Source of the DNA: Algibacter marinivivus
GTDB taxonomy: Bacteria; Bacteroidota; Bacteroidia; Flavobacteriales; Flavobacteriaceae
Assembly: GCF_003143755.1 (NCBI RefSeq)
Contig: NZ_QFRI01000001.1
Span: 1,076,051 to 1,140,050 of the forward strand
Length of the DNA: 64,000 nt
Direction: 5' to 3'
This document shows, piece by piece, positions 61,314 to 64,000 of this stretch. The notes below the pieces were generated by a model, which saw only the letters and a list, made by a program, of their open reading frames with translations, did no database searches and was not told the origin of the DNA. Both the position numbers and the translations under genes were made by a program. How positions within the stretch are numbered: the first letter of the stretch is position 1; each line of letters begins with the position of its first letter.

Positions 61314-62576
61314 TTAAATTACAGTTCCGTTAGAAATTACAGCATCCTTTTTTATTACAACAATACCATCTCTAATGGCATAAGTATCTGTCTCGGTGTC
61401 TTTTAGATTTTTTCCTCCATTTATTCTAACATCATCACCTATAGAGCAGTTCTTGTCAAGTATGGCATTTTTTATAAAGCATCGGGCACCAATACCAAGT
61501 GTGTTTATGTTTGGGTTATCTATATCTGCCAATGATTGATAGTAGTCGTTACCCATCATATATGTGTTAATTACTGTAGATTCATTACCAATCCTAGAGC
61601 GAATACCTATAACTGATTTTTCAATTTTACCAGCGCTAATAATACAGCCTTCAGCAATAACCGTTTCGTCTAAAATGGTACCCGCTATTTTTGTAGTTGG
61701 TAACATTCTTGCCCTAGTATAAATTCGCATTTTCTTATCATAAAGATCAAAATCTGGAATGTCTTTTGTTAGGCCAATATTAGCTTCAAAGAAGGAGTCA
61801 ATAGTTCCTATGTCTGTCCAATAACCTTCATATTGGTAGCTTAATGTTTTGTGTTTATCTATATTTTGAGGGATAATTTCTTTACCAAAATCTATAGTTG
61901 ATTCATCTTTCATTAACTCAACTAGAAGGTCTTTGTTAAACACATAAATTCCCATAGAGGCAAGGTAATTTCGTCCTTGATCCTTCATTTCATCACTAAC
62001 TTCAGAGGTCCATTCTGGCAACAAACTAGAGTCTGGCTTTTCAACAAAAGAAGTGATTACATTTTTATCGTCAGATTTTAAAATACCAAATCCTGTAGCT
62101 TCTTTAGCATTTACAGGAATGGTGGCAATTGATATTTTAGCACCACTTTCTTCATGGGCCTTTATTAATTTTTCATAATCCATTTGATATAATTGATCTC
62201 CAGAAAGAATCAATGCATACTCAAAATCATGCCTCATAAAATGATGCATACTTTGACGAACAGCATCTGCTGTTCCTTGAAACCATCCTTTGTTATCAGG
62301 TGTTTGTTCTGCTGCTAATACGTCTACAAAAGCAGAGCTAAAAAAACTAAAGTGATAAGTGTCTTTAATATGACGGTTTAAGGATGCAGAATTAAATTGT
62401 GTTAATACATACATACGTTTTATATCTGCATTAATACAATTTGAAATCGGAATATCAACTAATCTATATTTTCCAGCTATAGGAACAGCTGGTTTAGACC
62501 TTTGTTCTGTTAACGGATACAATCTTGAACCTTGACCGCCACCTAAAATTATGGATAATACCTTGTTGTTAATCAT
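61314..62576 (-). CDS. glgC: Glucose-1-phosphate adenylyltransferase
   Basis: 420 residues. Nucleotidyltransferase domain with LGGGQGSRLYPLTEQRSKPA (about 11-30), VPIAGKYRLVDIPISNCINA, ILSGDQLYQMDY, EKPDSS and the regulatory left-handed beta-helix at the C-terminus (about 290-420). It makes ADP-glucose from glucose-1-phosphate and ATP, the committed step of glycogen synthesis, and is probably allosterically controlled. Middle gene of glgA-glgC-glgB (6-bp and 3-bp gaps). Its substrate is also the product of the PUL phosphorylase at 18764-22210. Confidence 0.97.
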   Translation of the reverse strand: MINNKVLSIILGGGQGSRLYPLTEQRSKPAVPIAGKYRLVDIPISNCINADIKRMYVLTQFNSASLNRHIKDTYHFSFFSSAFVDVLAAEQTPDNKGWFQGTADAVRQSMHHFMRHDFEYALILSGDQLYQMDYEKLIKAHEESGAKISIATIPVNAKEATGFGILKSDDKNVITSFVEKPDSSLLPEWTSEVSDEMKDQGRNYLASMGIYVFNKDLLVELMKDESTIDFGKEIIPQNIDKHKTLSYQYEGYWTDIGTIDSFFEANIGLTKDIPDFDLYDKKMRIYTRARMLPTTKIAGTILDETVIAEGCIISAGKIEKSVIGIRSRIGNESTVINTYMMGNDYYQSLADIDNPNINTLGIGARCFIKNAILDKNCSIGDDVRINGGKNLKDTETDTYAIRDGIVVIKKDAVISNGTVI

Positions 62577-62582
62577 AATTAA

Positions 62583-63989
62583 TTAGTTTATAGATTTATA
62601 TAAATTGATATATTGTTTTGCTGAAGCATTCCAAGAGTGGTCTATCTTCATTATTTGTGCTTTTATTTTTTTAATTTGAGGTTTATTCTCATAAAGTTCT
62701 AAACCTCTTTCAATGGCAGTGGTAATATCTGAAACAGTAACGTCTTCATGACAAATACCAAAGCCGTTTTCTTCTGAAACATCAACAACCGTGTCTTTTA
62801 AACCCCCAATGCTACGTACTATTGGGATGGTGCCGTATCTAAGTGCATACATTTGATTTAAACCACAAGGCTCAACACGAGAAGGCATTAACAGAAAATC
62901 TGCTCCTGCATAAATTATATGAGAGAGTTTTTCATCATAACCTATAAAGGCATTATATTGTCCATCAAAATCTTTCTTTAAAGCTTCTAATTGCGCCTCA
63001 GTTTCTTTGTTTCCAGAACCTAAAAGGAGAATAGAAATGTTAGGGTTTTGTAATGCGATTTTAAATGCTTCTGGAAATAAGTCTGACCCTTTTTCTCCAA
63101 CTAGTCGGCCTATAAATGCAAAAAGCGGTTTGTCAATATCTAAATTAAATGTATCGCACAATTCTTTTTTGTTAGCTTTTTTACCAGAAGCAACAGTTTT
63201 TTGGTTGTAATTTTTTACTATGGAAAGATCAGTTTCTGGATTCCAAACTTTCCAATCTATACCATTTAAAATACCAATAGACTTATCACTCTCACTTAAT
63301 AATAAGCTTTCTAAACCATTTGCAGATTCTTTCATCTCTTCCATATAACTAGGCGAAACTGTAGTTACTTTCCAAGCGCATTTAATAGCTGCAGCCAGTG
63401 GGTTAATTGTTCCTCCCCAATCTAACAAACCAACATTGTTAAAATCAAAAGCAGGTATTAAATTTACATTATCATGTGAAAACCATCCTTGGTATTGTGC
63501 ATTATGTATGGTTAATATGTTAGGAGTTTTTCTAAAAACTTCATATTTAAAACATTCTTGAAGCATAAAAGGAATTAATCCAGTATGATGGTCATGACAA
63601 TGAATTATATCTGGTAATTTTTTCCATGTAAGCATCCAATCTAGAGCTGCTATTTGAAAGGCTAAAAAACGCTTTGTATCATCAAAAGAATAAACGTAAT
63701 CTTTAAAAACTAAATTTGGGACATCAACAAAAAAGATTTCAAAATCTAATGATTTATTTTTAAGCTTAAGTATTCGATACTTATATGTTTTCTCACCTAA
63801 ATATAATTCAGATTCAAATACAGAAGAAAAAGTGTTTTGTTGGGTAAATTTTATATCATAAAAAGGCATTATAACTTGCGAAGAAATTTCAGAGTTATTT
63901 TGATATTTTGGTAAAGCACCTACAACATCTGCTAGTCCGCCAACTTTAGCAACAGGATAACATTCTGCACTTATATGTATAATATTCAT
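62583..63989 (-). CDS. glgA: Glycogen synthase (GT5)
   Basis: 468 residues. The N-terminal GT5 motif is AKVGGLADVVGALPK (ADP-glucose site, about 14-28), then IIHCHDHHTGLIPF, LNGIDWKVWNP, IGRLVGEKGSDL and the C-terminal PSRVEPCGLNQMYALRYGTIPIV retaining-GT signature. It extends alpha-1,4-glucan from ADP-glucose, in the cytoplasm. First gene of the glg operon within the window; its promoter would lie at or beyond the right edge. Confidence 0.97.
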   Translation of the reverse strand: MNIIHISAECYPVAKVGGLADVVGALPKYQNNSEISSQVIMPFYDIKFTQQNTFSSVFESELYLGEKTYKYRILKLKNKSLDFEIFFVDVPNLVFKDYVYSFDDTKRFLAFQIAALDWMLTWKKLPDIIHCHDHHTGLIPFMLQECFKYEVFRKTPNILTIHNAQYQGWFSHDNVNLIPAFDFNNVGLLDWGGTINPLAAAIKCAWKVTTVSPSYMEEMKESANGLESLLLSESDKSIGILNGIDWKVWNPETDLSIVKNYNQKTVASGKKANKKELCDTFNLDIDKPLFAFIGRLVGEKGSDLFPEAFKIALQNPNISILLLGSGNKETEAQLEALKKDFDGQYNAFIGYDEKLSHIIYAGADFLLMPSRVEPCGLNQMYALRYGTIPIVRSIGGLKDTVVDVSEENGFGICHEDVTVSDITTAIERGLELYENKPQIKKIKAQIMKIDHSWNASAKQYINLYKSIN

Positions 63990-64000
63990 TTATATTTTAT

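Noticed and set aside
1-64000. tRNA, rRNA, CRISPR, insertion sequences, prophage
   Set aside because: Looked for transposase or integrase motifs, regular spacer arrays and RNA gene signatures on both strands; none recognised.

Overview
The window looks like a chromosomal segment of a marine flavobacterium (Bacteroidota, Flavobacteriaceae). The evidence is low GC, SusC/SusD-type outer-membrane uptake proteins, type IX secretion (T9SS) C-terminal sorting domains of both type A and type B, TAnnTTTG-type -7 promoter elements, many SPII lipoproteins, and genes without Shine-Dalgarno sequences. I cannot name the species. The gene set resembles the laminarin loci described for Formosa and related algal-bloom flavobacteria. 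No mobile element, CRISPR array, rRNA or tRNA was recognised.

Positions 1-37180 hold one large polysaccharide utilisation locus (PUL), all on the minus strand and so read right to left. First comes a membrane-spanning one-component regulator (37180-34370). Next is SusC-SusD-surface lipoprotein (34141-28027), closed by a terminator. Then follows a long enzyme operon (27718-11188): a clan-A glycosidase-like TIM barrel fused to a predicted outer-membrane beta-barrel, a modular surface lipoprotein, a GH16 lipoprotein, a cytosolic GH149/GH161-type phosphorylase, two GH17, a GH30, an MFS/GPH sugar symporter and two more GH17. It ends at a terminator. Downstream lie secreted T9SS cargo: a four-module glycan-binding protein (with its own operator-like palindrome, promoter and terminator), a type B sorted protein, a modular GH16 laminarinase and a VCBS/FG-GAP lipoprotein cut by the window edge. 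The set fits laminarin (beta-1,3-glucan with beta-1,6 branches). GH16 and GH17 cut the backbone, GH30 removes branches, SusCD and MFS import, and cytosolic GH17 and the phosphorylase finish to glucose and glucose-1-phosphate. No GH3 beta-glucosidase is present in the window.

Positions 37328-55012 are mostly housekeeping: a GIN-domain protein, a YbjQ-like protein, RNase R, a 612-bp AT-rich divergent region with a perfect DnaA box, rpiB, a CDF metal exporter, an ElaA-like acetyltransferase, a leucine-rich T9SS protein with an OmpA-like partner, an S41 protease, a DUF4349 lipoprotein, rnpA (probably starting at TTG), M1 and S8 peptidases, a metallo-beta-lactamase-fold hydrolase and a Na+/H+ antiporter. 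Positions 55081-56666 are a small accessory patch: a lipoprotein phosphatase-like gene, a DUF6090-like gene and a structured non-coding stretch. Positions 56667-63989 are the alpha-glucan genes: a GH31 alpha-glucosidase and the glgA-glgC-glgB glycogen operon. Glucose-1-phosphate made by the PUL phosphorylase is the substrate of GlgC, so the window holds both ends of a possible laminarin-to-glycogen route (inference).

The most original observations are the glycosidase/beta-barrel fusion; an unassigned beta-rich module shared by three exported PUL proteins, which could be a new laminarin-binding domain; and a TGTATG operator-like motif before susC, before the repeat binding protein and around the regulator gene.
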